DNA from: Chitinophaga oryziterrae
GTDB taxonomy: Bacteria > Bacteroidota > Bacteroidia > Chitinophagales > Chitinophagaceae
Assembly (NCBI RefSeq): GCF_009758125.1
Contig: NZ_WRXO01000018.1
Coordinates: 1 to 35,155, forward strand
Length of the DNA stretch: 35,155 nucleotides
Reading direction: 5' to 3'
The translations under genes and the position numbers were made by a program. The notes beneath the pieces are model-generated. The model saw only the letters and a program-made list of their open reading frames with translations, was not told where the DNA came from and searched no databases. Positions 21,401-23,151 of the stretch are shown piece after piece. How positions within the stretch are numbered: position 1 is the stretch's first letter; the number at the start of each line of letters is the position of its first letter.

Positions 21401-23090
21401 GTTGTCTGCCTTCAAATACAACAGCAATATTCTCCGGCGTCATTGATACCTGCTGTCCAAATAGTTCCACTATTGTTTTGTCCTGTGGATAAGGAACTAT
21501 ATTGTTATTCAGTCCTGCAAGTAACTTATATTCTTCTTCGTCCGTCAACAATGGTAAGGCCGATAATGTCAGATCTGCATTCTGCGGTATTGTATGCAAC
21601 AGATTTACATAATGACTGAGCATTCCTTCGATCGTTGTCGCTTCGTACAGATCTGTACTGTAGGTAAGTGATAGTTGCAAGCCGTCCTCAAATTCAGTCA
21701 TATCGAGGCTCAGATCAAATTTAGACGTAATACTGCCTGAAGAAGCAGGAGACAATACCACATCTCCCAAATCCAGCGGACCGCCATCGGGGATATTCTG
21801 TAATGTCAATACAGTCTGGATAAGCGGATGTCTTCTGAGATCTCTTTTTACCCCCAATGCCTCAACTACTTTTTCAAAAGGCACATCCTGATGATCATAT
21901 GCCTGTAACAATGTTGTCTTTATTTCCTGCAAAAGGCGACAAAAAGACCATTGTTCATCAATGATATTCCGGATAGCCAGTGTGTTTACAAAAAAGCCGA
22001 TGAGTGTTTCTGTCTGCTGCTGACGACGTCCCGCAACAGAAGTCCCGATACATATATCTGTTTGCCCGCTGTAACGGTATAATAAAACTTTAAAAGCCCC
22101 CATCAGGGTCATGAACAGTGTTACACCTTCCTGCAGGGAGAACTTCTTTAATCCGTCTTTTACGGCAGCGGGAACCGTCATATGGAGACGACCTCCCCTG
22201 TTGCTCCTCAAGTCTGGCAGAGGATGATCTTCCGGCAGGACCAGTTGCTCAGTATCTGCGAGTTGTTTTTTCCAGTAGTCCAGTTGTCTCTTCAGGTTAT
22301 TTCCTGAAAGGCTGTTGCGTTGCCAGATGGCATAATCAGCATACTGTATCTGTAGTTCCGGCAAAACGGCCGTCCGGCCTTTTATACCGGCCATATACAA
22401 AGCCGTCAGTTCTCTGATAAGAATAGCGATTGACCATCCATCGAACGCGATATGATGGGCTTTGATAATGATTGTATGAGATGTGGGTGAACTGCAGACA
22501 ACGATCACTTTCAACGGATATTCTTCCGAGAGATCAAATACCTGATCCAATATAGATTCCGTATACTCCTGCAATCCTTTTGAAGGAATCTCTTCAGCAT
22601 GAAGAAACTCCATCCCCCATTCTTCTGCATTCTTAACCACCTGGTAAGGTACTCCGTCCTGCTCCCTGATAACTGTCCTCAAAACTTCATGACGGCCTAC
22701 AATAGCCTTAAAAGCAGCTTCAAGCACATGTATATCAAGTACTCCTTCCGCATGTGCCACCCATGGCAGGTCATAAGATTGGTCTGCCTGTGCCCGCTGC
22801 AGGAACCATAAGCGCTCCTGACCGAAAGACAATGGCATATGTACATGGGGCTTCCTGCGTGTAATCGGAGGCTGTACCGGTATAGAAGTATTATCCGTTG
22901 CATGGTACTGTTTGAAATAAGAGACCAGCCGCCCCTTGTTTTCCCTCAACTCATCCAGGAAGAGAGCAGCGGGCATTTTCTCCTTATTGACTTTCACGAT
23001 CAACTCGTCGCGCTCGAATGATATTTTCACATCAAGGTCCTCTGCTTTCTTTAACAAACCGATAACTGTGGTTAACTCAAGGCTAGTCAT
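1..23090 (-). CDS. Giant NRPS, at least six modules with one methyltransferase and three epimerase domains; 3' end outside window
   Basis: An open frame starts with ATG at 23090 and runs to position 1 without a stop, at least 7,696 codons. I checked the phase at the A4 motif of every A domain except the sixth, at the methyltransferase motif and at the last carrier domain; all are in one frame, so no frameshift is seen. The order is a TubC-like docking domain (1-66), C-A-T, C-A-[FkbM methyltransferase]-A-T, C-A-T-E, C-A-T-E, C-A-T, C-A-T-E; the window ends inside the third epimerase. Codes read by eye are DAVWLGGTFK, DATKVGEVGK, DAATVAAVGK, DAYWLGGTFK, DAEHIGEVTK and DAEHIGEVTK. Carrier domains before epimerases have LGGDS and the others have GGHS. 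The two condensation domains after epimerases are DCL-like. The gene starts 13 bases after the upstream stop. No thioesterase is reached, so elongation or release continues beyond the window. Confidence 0.96.
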   Translation of the reverse strand, partial: MTSLELTTVIGLLKKAEDLDVKISFERDELIVKVNKEKMPAALFLDELRENKGRLVSYFKQYHATDNTSIPVQPPITRRKPHVHMPLSFGQERLWFLQRAQADQSYDLPWVAHAEGVLDIHVLEAAFKAIVGRHEVLRTVIREQDGVPYQVVKNAEEWGMEFLHAEEIPSKGLQEYTESILDQVFDLSEEYPLKVIVVCSSPTSHTIIIKAHHIAFDGWSIAILIRELTALYMAGIKGRTAVLPELQIQYADYAIWQRNSLSGNNLKRQLDYWKKQLADTEQLVLPEDHPLPDLRSNRGGRLHMTVPAAVKDGLKKFSLQEGVTLFMTLMGAFKVLLYRYSGQTDICIGTSVAGRRQQQTETLIGFFVNTLAIRNIIDEQWSFCRLLQEIKTTLLQAYDHQDVPFEKVVEALGVKRDLRRHPLIQTVLTLQNIPDGGPLDLGDVVLSPASSGSITSKFDLSLDMTEFEDGLQLSLTYSTDLYEATTIEGMLSHYVNLLHTIPQNADLTLSALPLLTDEEEYKLLAGLNNNIVPYPQDKTIVELFGQQVSMTPENIAVVFEGRQLTYRELDIKSTRLAHYLQSKQLRTGMLVPVCLDRSDDLIVAMLAVIKAGGVYVPVDTSYPQERIQYILADVKAELLIDASGYSFADIETINPAGIEELLLSQPAESLSVALSPGSLAYVMYTSGSTGSPKGVMVEHRNVISLVKGVSYTDISADTIWLSTGSPAFDATTVEYWGALLNGGRLVLCPQETLLDICQLKTLLTKEHITTMWFTSGWFNQLVETDISIFGTLRSILVGGDRLSSYHIGRVRKAYPSLQIINGYGPTENTTFSLTCEIRNVEELKDIPVGLPLSNRSAYILDSHGRICPPAVMGELYVGGAGLSRGYWRQPELTAAKFVTGPFEKLKESRLYRTGDMARWMTDGNITFLGRKDDQVKIRGYRVETGEIEQVMQGLPGISQAVVVWQSSTQQLLAFVVTKDHYVRENMLRLLEQKLPAYMIPAAILELVEIPLTANGKVNRKVLLETMVLPAIVSTYEAPRNSQEEVMADIWQVLLGKAAIGINDNFFESGGHSLMAMQLIAAIRKQSGKEVSIRTLFQHPTIATLCQVLENQTEEAIPAIQPRKEDGKIRLSFAQERLWFIDQLQGSTQYHLPWVFRIEGQLDLALLEQVFRTIVDRHEVLRTVIREENGIGYQAIQPAANWRFVYKDLTNEIHAEDTLRDQIAAFVATPFNLSADSMLKVTIFRISAQEYVMAGVVHHIVFDAWSVGIMVKELVELYAAGIAGRPPELPALPLQYADYAVWQRNLLTDGVLSKRLKYWKQQLQEIEPVSITPDYPRPAVQSINGAIAISMLDRELQEDLALLSAREGVTLFMTMLAAFKVVLYRYAGSPDITVGSVVAGRDQKETEDLIGFFINTLALRSKLREDMTFSELLQAVKEMTLDAYEHQDVPFEKVVEVLDIERDLSRTPVFQVVFTLQNAPQSKVLTLGDAQLSMEAAGAVTAKFDLNLEATESDAGLRLLLTYCKDLYKAETAGRLLQHYENLLREIVKDTSRSLTALTILGREETDKLISVYTGIQAADSNLLDIFEQKVLQTPDAVALICGDDQLTYDELNKQSDQLAVYLQKLGVREEVLVPVCIQRSISMVVSMLGILKAGGAYVPVDPEYPASRIEYILKDTGCRFVLADASTENLLPDDVMIISLDSHWAQISLQPEGRVHNEISGHTLAYIIYTSGSTGTPKGVMIEHAQLLNYLLNAITMYGSNGNREGAGSFMHLSYTFDASVTALFVPLLQGRRLILAQGRSVTAFEDPQLLKYAPYDFIKLTPAHLPVLESLMGAAGVTMLTQKLVVGGEALELRHVKFLADADIEIINEYGPTETTVGCTTYHFRPEKKLYTIGTSLPIGIPVNNMYIYVVDVNNAEVLCPPGVEGELCIGGAQVGRGYLHQPGMTATRFIDDPFSREAGQRMYRTGDKGKWLPDGNLHFSGRIDDQVKINGYRIEPGEIAHCLQAVDGVKETVVLVNAQSDSLKAYLRVDEEKYPLLAVYQQMLYNGEIDPASFQVLPNGLPIFNSNLNEVTFLYKEIFLDQCYLKHGITLKEDSCVLDIGANAGFFTVFLNILCPGIRVYSFEPIPVVYHHLSQNRQLYNIQGECFQLAVFNKETEIDFTYYPDVTIVSGISEDIEQVRDVVRSYIQGTEGTDASISELDEVLDVKLNSVRIKCKTITVSEVIRSRKLDHIDLLKIDVENSEHYVLEGIEEGDWARIDNVIIEVHNIDNRLARIQQLLEEKGFHTFVEKEKALAGDDILYNIFARRDTESSGMASLEDKAEVRAQQWLSPQDFITQVASAARKKLPEYMVPGGFIITDTFPLTVNGKIDRKALLELPDLNQQVDNYVAPENATEAALVIIWQELLGLEKIGVKDNFFVLGGHSLLAVRLIAAIRKHFDKIVSIRNIFDAPDISALALLLQQEDTGLKMPPILPAGDRKYIPLSFSQERLWFIDKLQGTVQYHMPWLFRLSGELDIPALEASFLEIVSRHDVLRTVISEDDGKAFQVLTPPGQWRMEYLTEKALLASGAPSVDAYLQQVAKQPFDLSKDPVFKVLLVQLTEREYLLLALVHHIAFDGWSIGIVVRELSALYDAFKAKEPAALKPLPLQYTDYAIWQRDNLSGKWMQNGLRYWQEQLAGATATGIEPDYTRPDVQSMNGNMLSRVLNVSVYNSLIGLSHEENVTLYMTLLAAFKVLIYRYSGHSDICIGTPVAGRHQHEVEDMIGFFVNTLVMRSQLDAETTFSAFLQQVRKTSLDAFAHQEIPYDKVVEALGVTRDMSRNPLFQHMFILQNTPDAGQLTLGDIRLESANPGHMMADNDFDLIVNESSEGLQLSILYNTDLFSAGTINQLLDHYCLLLENIVINKNSLIRDFALLTETERRKILYEFNSAVSILPPDETIVTRFEKQVLDFPLSIAVICGDQYLTYNQLNEQANRLARYLKAKGIGKDMLVGICIKRSIERVVSMLAILKAGAAYLPLDPSYPENRISYMLKDSDCRVVVTIEENIKNIGTGIQMSDVICLDILEETLSELNNTTPENEIAATDLAYVIYTSGSTGRPKGVMIEHRSLLNFIYGSVRYQDLQPGTRMLQFSSFSFDAACAEIFSALLHGGQLIIPAEEEILDSSLFVALLRRRQVEWATLPPAYLAAVKDEELNINTIVSAGEKLSPALARAIEGKGIRLFNAYGPTENTVGSTITSHPLHVSGKVVIGKPSANVKIYILDVYQRPVPVGVEGEIYLGGAQVARGYLHQPALTAAKFLPDPFSSVPAARMYRTGDTGKWLTDGNIVYVGRIDEQVKVRGFRIEPGEIEAVLEQHPDVREAKVVLQEDPSGLKNLTAFVVEDGTVDKARLMAHVKSYLPAYMVPAAIVRIESIPLTSNGKTDRKALIAMNTLVVAETDFVAPATETERRLAEVWQQLLGLVRIDTRSNFFSLGGDSIVSIQLVSRINRQGYHISPRDIFMHQTIGELAAVIDNRTTGTPAYTGETGILTGFSGLLPIQEWFLQNAGAAASHFNQSVLLSISKDINTIQLQTIVSRLIQQHDALRFRYYRNDTTWMQEYIPVDSILAVENLVTAATDELPALITGVCQQYQRSLNITEGSLIKVVLMQTPASEKDNRLLIIIHHLVIDGVSWRIILDDLEALLYQEDVSFVKTASYREWYNTLKAYGETSGLQSQREYWSAVVNDYQALPVDHDYKGTLTISDLQDVRFSLDAEMTAVLLKDAAAVYHTETNDILLAALSATLSEWSGLQKIVVAVEGHGREIPGNSIDTSRTVGWFTNLYPVMLEVEQYADEAALIKNTKEQLRAIPGKGMGYGILKYLQKDQLPGGKEPWDIIFNYLGQTDNIGNGGQQLLIAAESAGDAVDPEFPVQHKLVLNSMVADAKLMFTCSFSNKHYDAGTIRSLSGKFISRLESLLRHCIERKQSQAMYTPSDFGLGQDVHYRELDAFLDQVKDGVILRDKIESLYRLSGLQQGIFFHTLYDKGTAYAEQFKCDITGLDVNAFIRSWEKLIAQHTILRTGFYHDVFNVPVQIVWKEAPFPVEIIDLVHLSPDAQEIAISDFAEIDRQKKFDFTKPPVMRMTLLKKKDGHFHLLWTHHHLLLDGWSLQLLVKEFLTTYDAIAYAKELPVQKADRYRDYIRYIGEKKLLQEDEYWKKYLNGIEKGTLLPFVETLANRNRSVEDFNVVSLSLDEHITGQIKQYAQQQQITVNTLMQGVWSYLLYRYTAAQDVIFGVTVSGRPADLTDVEQRIGMYINTIPLRAVISENKPVAAWLQELQQEQQSSLEFQYSAINDIRHWIDVPGDLFDTILTFQNYPISEVLASKEWQLHISGIEMLEQSTNYPLCIRISQSSEMLLQFIYKCSLLEEAYVRMIQGHFKEVLIQMINGTVNLISEIRLLTADEEEQLLQLSGIGSNITLSTGIISAFKEQCLSTPDAIALVYEDQRLSYAVLDENSSRLAAYLQQTGVTEGAVIAVCMGRSTELILAILAILKAGCAYMPIDPAYPSERVLFMLKDADAVLLLSTSHHVLDKQIRKTDIDLLWQTDIACLPPVYENKPVAPDSLAYIMYTSGSTGQPKGVMVTHANVLSLVKDITYAPLSAAETLLSTGAVSFDATTYEYWGMLLNGGRLVLCQQEVLLDISLLQQLIIDEKITQMWFTAGWFNQLLDTDINLFASLRTVLVGGDRLSPVHIKTLREQFPLLQIINGYGPTENTTFSVTMNITDVAADSDIPIGKPLDHRTAFILDANGRLCPLGVAGELFVGGAGLSAGYLNQPELTTAKFKDYIPGLRLYSTGDMARWRLDHNIDFLGRQDSQIKIRGYRIEPAEVEHVLQQAPGVKQALVMVQEDERRTKRLIGYFTTTEGFNRDTVLSFLTERLPDYMLPATLVDIPVFPLTANGKIDRKKLSDIDIAVTSGSTYAGPRTPMEEALVKIWQDLLGVEQVGINDNFFELGGDSIITIQLASRARRQGYEVKIGDLFTYQTIATLSAVMEKNDVSSLLQQGPSTGICGLLPIQQWFFESQPEMVSHFNQAVLLNIPKTINIEILQHATEQLVKIHESLRFIYHKRAADWEQEYGHRPVETVLLDLADMNGHGFALAIEQHLQAYQESLDISNGNLFRFVLIKTPSVMDANRLFIVIHHLLVDGVSWRIILDDLENMLRTSLNGTVNLPVVNNATYRDWFDALSSYGKGLSGQSQKDYWQKITGYYTPLFTDKAGAGIVLSKDVDNCIEKLDPSWTRNLLQNIQTAYSTEINDILLCVLAKTMHEFTGNEHLVIGLEGHGREALNMETDPSHTVGWFTSMYPVLLEYTDDMELSDGISATKEQLRCIPDKGIGYGVLRYLEKIPALQGKLPWDLTFNYLGQLDNIAGVDSLFSPAVEHTGDAVNENNVWQGLMNINCLVKGGEFIISWSYSTRHYETATVNALTSQFIRNLQLLIGHCLQQEQPTFTPSDYGLTGDVTCKELNNFFADKGSNKPERIYRLSALQEGLLFHSLSDDKGGSYVEQLRCEIVSPDIRSFRKSWDLLLGRHSILRTAFYYNIFKVAVQAVYKNVSIPLELIDFRNVSGKEQEDALLSYEHADLYRQFNFEQPPLMRVTLIQLSDNKYRLLWTVHHLVFDGWSLPVILEEFLNTYDELVSGSPVTNYKEDLYEDYIHHINRISKIAQQEFWTNYMGGLSESTLLPFIPAGIERSRNVEKFNALEHTLNIDQTASLQAYAQQQHITVNTLMQGVWSYLLHRYTGQQNIAYGVVVSGRPEALADVERRIGMYINTIPLHSRMKGDETFASWLQLMQDGQLAARKYQYTALNDIREWTDVAGELFDTILVFENYPVSKVIGNRDWKMDVSFLGKEEQTSNYPLSIRIVVRETTSLQFVYKQSVLDRQQVKNIARHFETLLLQIAENVVTAVNEVQLLSEIETQQLLDWGRGETASYFPPESNVSSLFSAQVSLTPESTALLSGTCSLSYNALEIRSNQLGNHLRQLGVQRGELVGIFLERGIDMIVAILGILKAGGAYVPLEPSYPYERLSYLLEDSACRLVVSTINLESHLPSGPAIIYVDETSTKSTALPDADITPTDLAYVIYTSGSTGHPKGVLIEHGSVVNLIGSQLKTFGIDSSERILQFSNYSFDASVEQIFLALLSGATLVLMDKQTQLDPVAFEALLITQQITHLHATPGFLEILRPGLYGGLKRVIAGGEACNKSLADKWGSLLPFYNEYGPTETTVTAIEWQATAGEGGEDILPIGRPLRNTHAYIVDNYGELAGIGITGELYIGGAGVARGYLNRPELTATHFILRNGELVYRTGDDARWLPDGNIAFMGRRDEQVKVRGYRIELGEISTVLQQSPGILQAVVLFNNKQLIAYIVTSEDYEKPIVLQYLESQLPDYMVPAQLIEIEYIPLTSNGKTDKKKLLDLSVKEDPQLYEGPRTAAEKRMLAIWEDLLEVKPLSIHANFFEQGGHSLMAVRVVSAIRNQFGKELSVGAIFEFPTVALLSAELDMPDHKEVLPPISAYPRIGLIPLSYGQERLWFIDKLSGSIQYHVPWGFHLTGELNIDALESSFREIIARHEVLRTVIREEDGVGYQLLRDAAGWHMQRISRSEIMEDVHVWIGQQAEKPFDLANDFMLRVSLVTVAEREYYLSGVVHHIACDGWSIGIIVDELVNLYESKLKGDPSPLQPLPVQYADFAIWQRNWLSGEVLEKKLSYWEQQLKGVAPLSLPVDYPYPAEQRIRGGRVTMMTDHVLHERLEACAQREGVTLFMLLLAAFKVLLHRSSGQEDICVGSPAAGRGQQETEGLIGFFLNTLALRSHVDSNQSFSSLLQEIKQTTLGAYEHQEVPFEKIVEVLGVERDRTRNAVFQVWLVLQNMPGGGELRLGDVELEGAGSATITSQFELNLDITPFRDGLRLSLTYCADLFNEPTVTRMLSHYQHILEAIASEMSLRIGSLPMLSAVETQQLLGWGRGETASYYPPESNVSSLFSAQACLTPESTALLFGTDSLSYNALEIRSNQLGNHLRQLGVQRGELVGIFMERGIDMIVAILGILKAGGAYVPLEPSYPHERLSYLLEDSGCRLVISTMDLDSHLPLGPSIIYIDEASTKSTALPDAGITPTDLAYVIYTSGSTGHPKGVLIEHGSVVNLIGSQLKTFGIDSSERILQFSNYSFDASVEQIFLALLSGATLVLMDKKTQLDPVAFEALLLTQQVTHLHATPGFLETLRPGLYGGLKRVIAGGEACNKSLAEKWGSLLTFYNEYGPTETTVTAIEWQTTAGEAGEDILPIGRPLGNTRAYIIDNYGELAGIGITGELYIGGIQVGRGYLNQPSQTASHFILRNGERVYRTGDDARWLPDGNIMFMGRGDEQVKVRGYRIELGEIGTVLQQAPGIRHAVVLLNNKRLVGYIVVSEDYEQAVVQHYLQSQLPDYMVPAQLIEIEYIPLTSNGKTDKKKLLDLSAVKEETQQYESARNELEKLLIDTWEELLGATRISIHDNFFELGGDSIITIQVVSRVRRHGYDLQVVDLFEHQSVASLSACILARGTSNMLRGEQGLLTGESGLLPIQQQYFASCPEEVSHFNQSLLLGIDKSFLGPSLEHAFTFLREHHDALRFTYEQINGRWIQHYGTSPKIQLYELNLSGSTDFTTSLLCHAEEYQSSLDIRKGDVLRLVLIQTPSSY
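677..2166 (-). repeat. Direct repeat copy 1: A domain of the sixth module
   Basis: This segment matches 3770-5259 at a constant offset of exactly 3,093 bases (1,031 codons) at every point compared, with scattered base changes and no indel seen. It spans the C-A linker and the whole adenylation domain. Similarity is lost in the flanking condensation and carrier domains. Confidence 0.85.
3550..6560 (-). other. NRPS module C(DCL)-A-T, unassigned specificity
   Basis: The condensation domain (about 5260-6560) has VHHLVFDGWSL and the DCL-type DIREWTDVAGELFDTILVFE near 5525-5580. The adenylation domain (about 3780-5245) has FDASVEQIF, THLHATPGFL, VIAGGEAC and NEYGPTETTVTA, giving DAEHIGEVTK. I know no published code that matches. 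Glu at 239 might favour a basic side chain. The carrier domain has QGGHSLMAVR, and no epimerase follows, so this residue should be L. Confidence 0.75.
3770..5259 (-). repeat. Direct repeat copy 2: A domain of the fifth module
   Basis: This is the partner of 677-2166. Shared anchors are the stretch with TAATTGGAGAATTGCAGGAT at 4621 (and 1528), the A10 region at 3841 (and 748), and the ATTACTTTCCGGGG stretch near 5181 (and 2088). Both copies give an identical ten-residue specificity code. Confidence 0.85.
6650..7960 (-). other. Epimerization domain, second in the giant gene
   Basis: The start is LLPIQQWFFES. HHLLVDGVSWRIILDDL lies at about 7525-7575, followed by VGWFTSMYPV, KGIGYGVLRYL and FNYLGQ. 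All recognisable epimerase motifs are intact. The next condensation domain is again of the DCL type, which supports an active epimerase. Confidence 0.9.
6650..11095 (-). other. NRPS module C(DCL)-A-T-E, D-Val or a similar aliphatic residue
   Basis: The condensation domain (about 9790-11095) has HHHLLLDGWSL and the DCL-type segment DIRHWIDVPGDLFDTIL at about 10060-10110. The adenylation domain (about 8260-9760) has SFDATTYEYWG, MWFTAGWF, LVGGDRLS and NGYGPTENTTF. The code is DAYWLGGTFK, Val-like and a paralogue of the first A domain of this protein; the two codes differ only at position 239. The carrier motif is LGGDSIITIQ. The epimerase follows at about 6650-7960. Confidence 0.75.
11220..12500 (-). 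other. Epimerization domain, first in the giant gene
   Basis: The domain begins with LLPIQEWFLQN and contains HHLVIDGVSWRIILDDL at about 12085-12111, the HHxxxDxVSWR signature that separates epimerases from condensation domains. Downstream are VGWFTNLYPV, KGMGYGILKYL and FNYLGQ, further epimerase motifs. All the key residues that can be read are intact, so the module should supply a D-residue to the DCL-type condensation domain that follows. Confidence 0.9.
11220..15660 (-). other. NRPS module C-A-T-E, aromatic-like residue converted to the D form
   Basis: The condensation domain (about 14370-15660) has HHIAFDGWSI. The adenylation domain (about 12810-14340) has SFDAACAEIF, WATLPPAYL, IVSAGEKL and NAYGPTENTVG, giving DAATVAAVGK. 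It resembles Phe/Tyr codes such as DAWTIAAICK and DASTVAAVCK, but has Ala at 239 and Gly at 331, so the side chain is uncertain. The carrier domain has LGGDSIVSIQ near 12664-12676, the form that precedes epimerases. The epimerase (about 11220-12500) follows directly. Confidence 0.7.
15740..19715 (-). other. NRPS module C-A(interrupted by methyltransferase)-T, predicted methylated Asn
   Basis: The condensation domain (about 18410-19715) carries HHIVFDAWSV, so the Gly of HHxxxDG is Ala. The adenylation domain begins near 18390 and is split. Motifs A1 to A8 end around 17020, a methyltransferase of about 300 residues follows, and A9/A10 (LPEYMVPGGF, VNGKIDRKAL) return at about 15960-16110. The code from FDASVTALF, IKLTPAHL, LVVGGEAL and NEYGPTETTVG is DATKVGEVGK, an Asn-type code (compare DLTKLGEVGK). 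The carrier motif is LGGHSLLAVR. The residue is likely Asn carrying one methyl group; the site of methylation cannot be read from the sequence. Confidence 0.8.
16120..17010 (-). other. FkbM-type methyltransferase domain embedded in an A domain
   Basis: The domain has a SAM-binding motif LDIGANAGFFTVFLN at about 16757-16798, then YSFEPIP at about 16700-16725, and IDLLKIDVENSEHYVLEGI at about 16325-16400. These three together are characteristic of the FkbM family (Methyltransf_21). The usual embedded N-methyltransferases of NRPSs instead have a VLEIGxGxG motif. FkbM relatives mostly methylate oxygen, so side-chain or other non-backbone methylation is possible. The domain sits between A8 and A9 and is in frame on both sides, with intact A motifs flanking it. 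Confidence 0.85.
19790..22840 (-). other. NRPS module C-A-T predicted to add L-Val or a similar aliphatic residue
   Basis: The condensation domain (about 21560-22840) has HHIAFDGWSI near 22430-22460. The adenylation domain (about 20060-21530) has SPAFDATTVEYWG, MWFTSGWF, LVGGDRLS and NGYGPTENTTF. The code is DAVWLGGTFK, close to Val codes such as DAFWLGGTFK and DALWLGGTFK. The carrier motif SGGHSLMAMQ lies around 19873-19895. The next module starts with an LCL-type condensation domain, which agrees with the absence of an epimerase here. Confidence 0.75.
22893..23090 (-). other. N-terminal docking domain, TubC-like
   Basis: The first 66 residues have the same layout as the docking domain of the middle gene: an initial helix (VIGLLKKAEDLDV), paired strands (ISFERDELIVKVNKEKM) and a charged final helix (LRENKGRLVSYFKQ). 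It should receive the chain from the protein encoded immediately upstream, whose tail ends KYEAIKL. Confidence 0.72.
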
Positions 23091-23103
23091 GATTACAATG
23101 ATT
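23091..23103 (-). other. 13-base gap between NRPS genes, no Shine-Dalgarno
   Basis: The coding strand reads AATCATTGTAATC between the TAA and the ATG. No Shine-Dalgarno sequence, hairpin or promoter can fit, so the giant gene is probably translated from the same message as the gene before it. Confidence 0.7.
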
Positions 23104-23151
23104 TTATAATTTTATTGCTTCGTATTTATCTGCGTCATATGCAGCTTTAGC
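23104..23151 (-). other. C-terminal docking peptide ending YEAIKL
   Basis: The last 15 residues end ADKYEAIKL, followed by TAA. They share the terminal Y-E-x-I-x-L with the upstream protein and are expected to contact the N-terminal docking domain encoded 13 bases further on. Confidence 0.6.

Noticed and set aside
1..23090. Gene broken by a frameshift or stop
   Set aside because: Motifs checked at about 530, 4611, 9144, 13680, 16782, 17757, 19299 and 20904 all fall in the same frame, and no stop interrupts it.
23091..23103. Promoter or terminator between the second and third gene
   Set aside because: The gap is 13 bases, too short for either, and no inverted repeat is visible.
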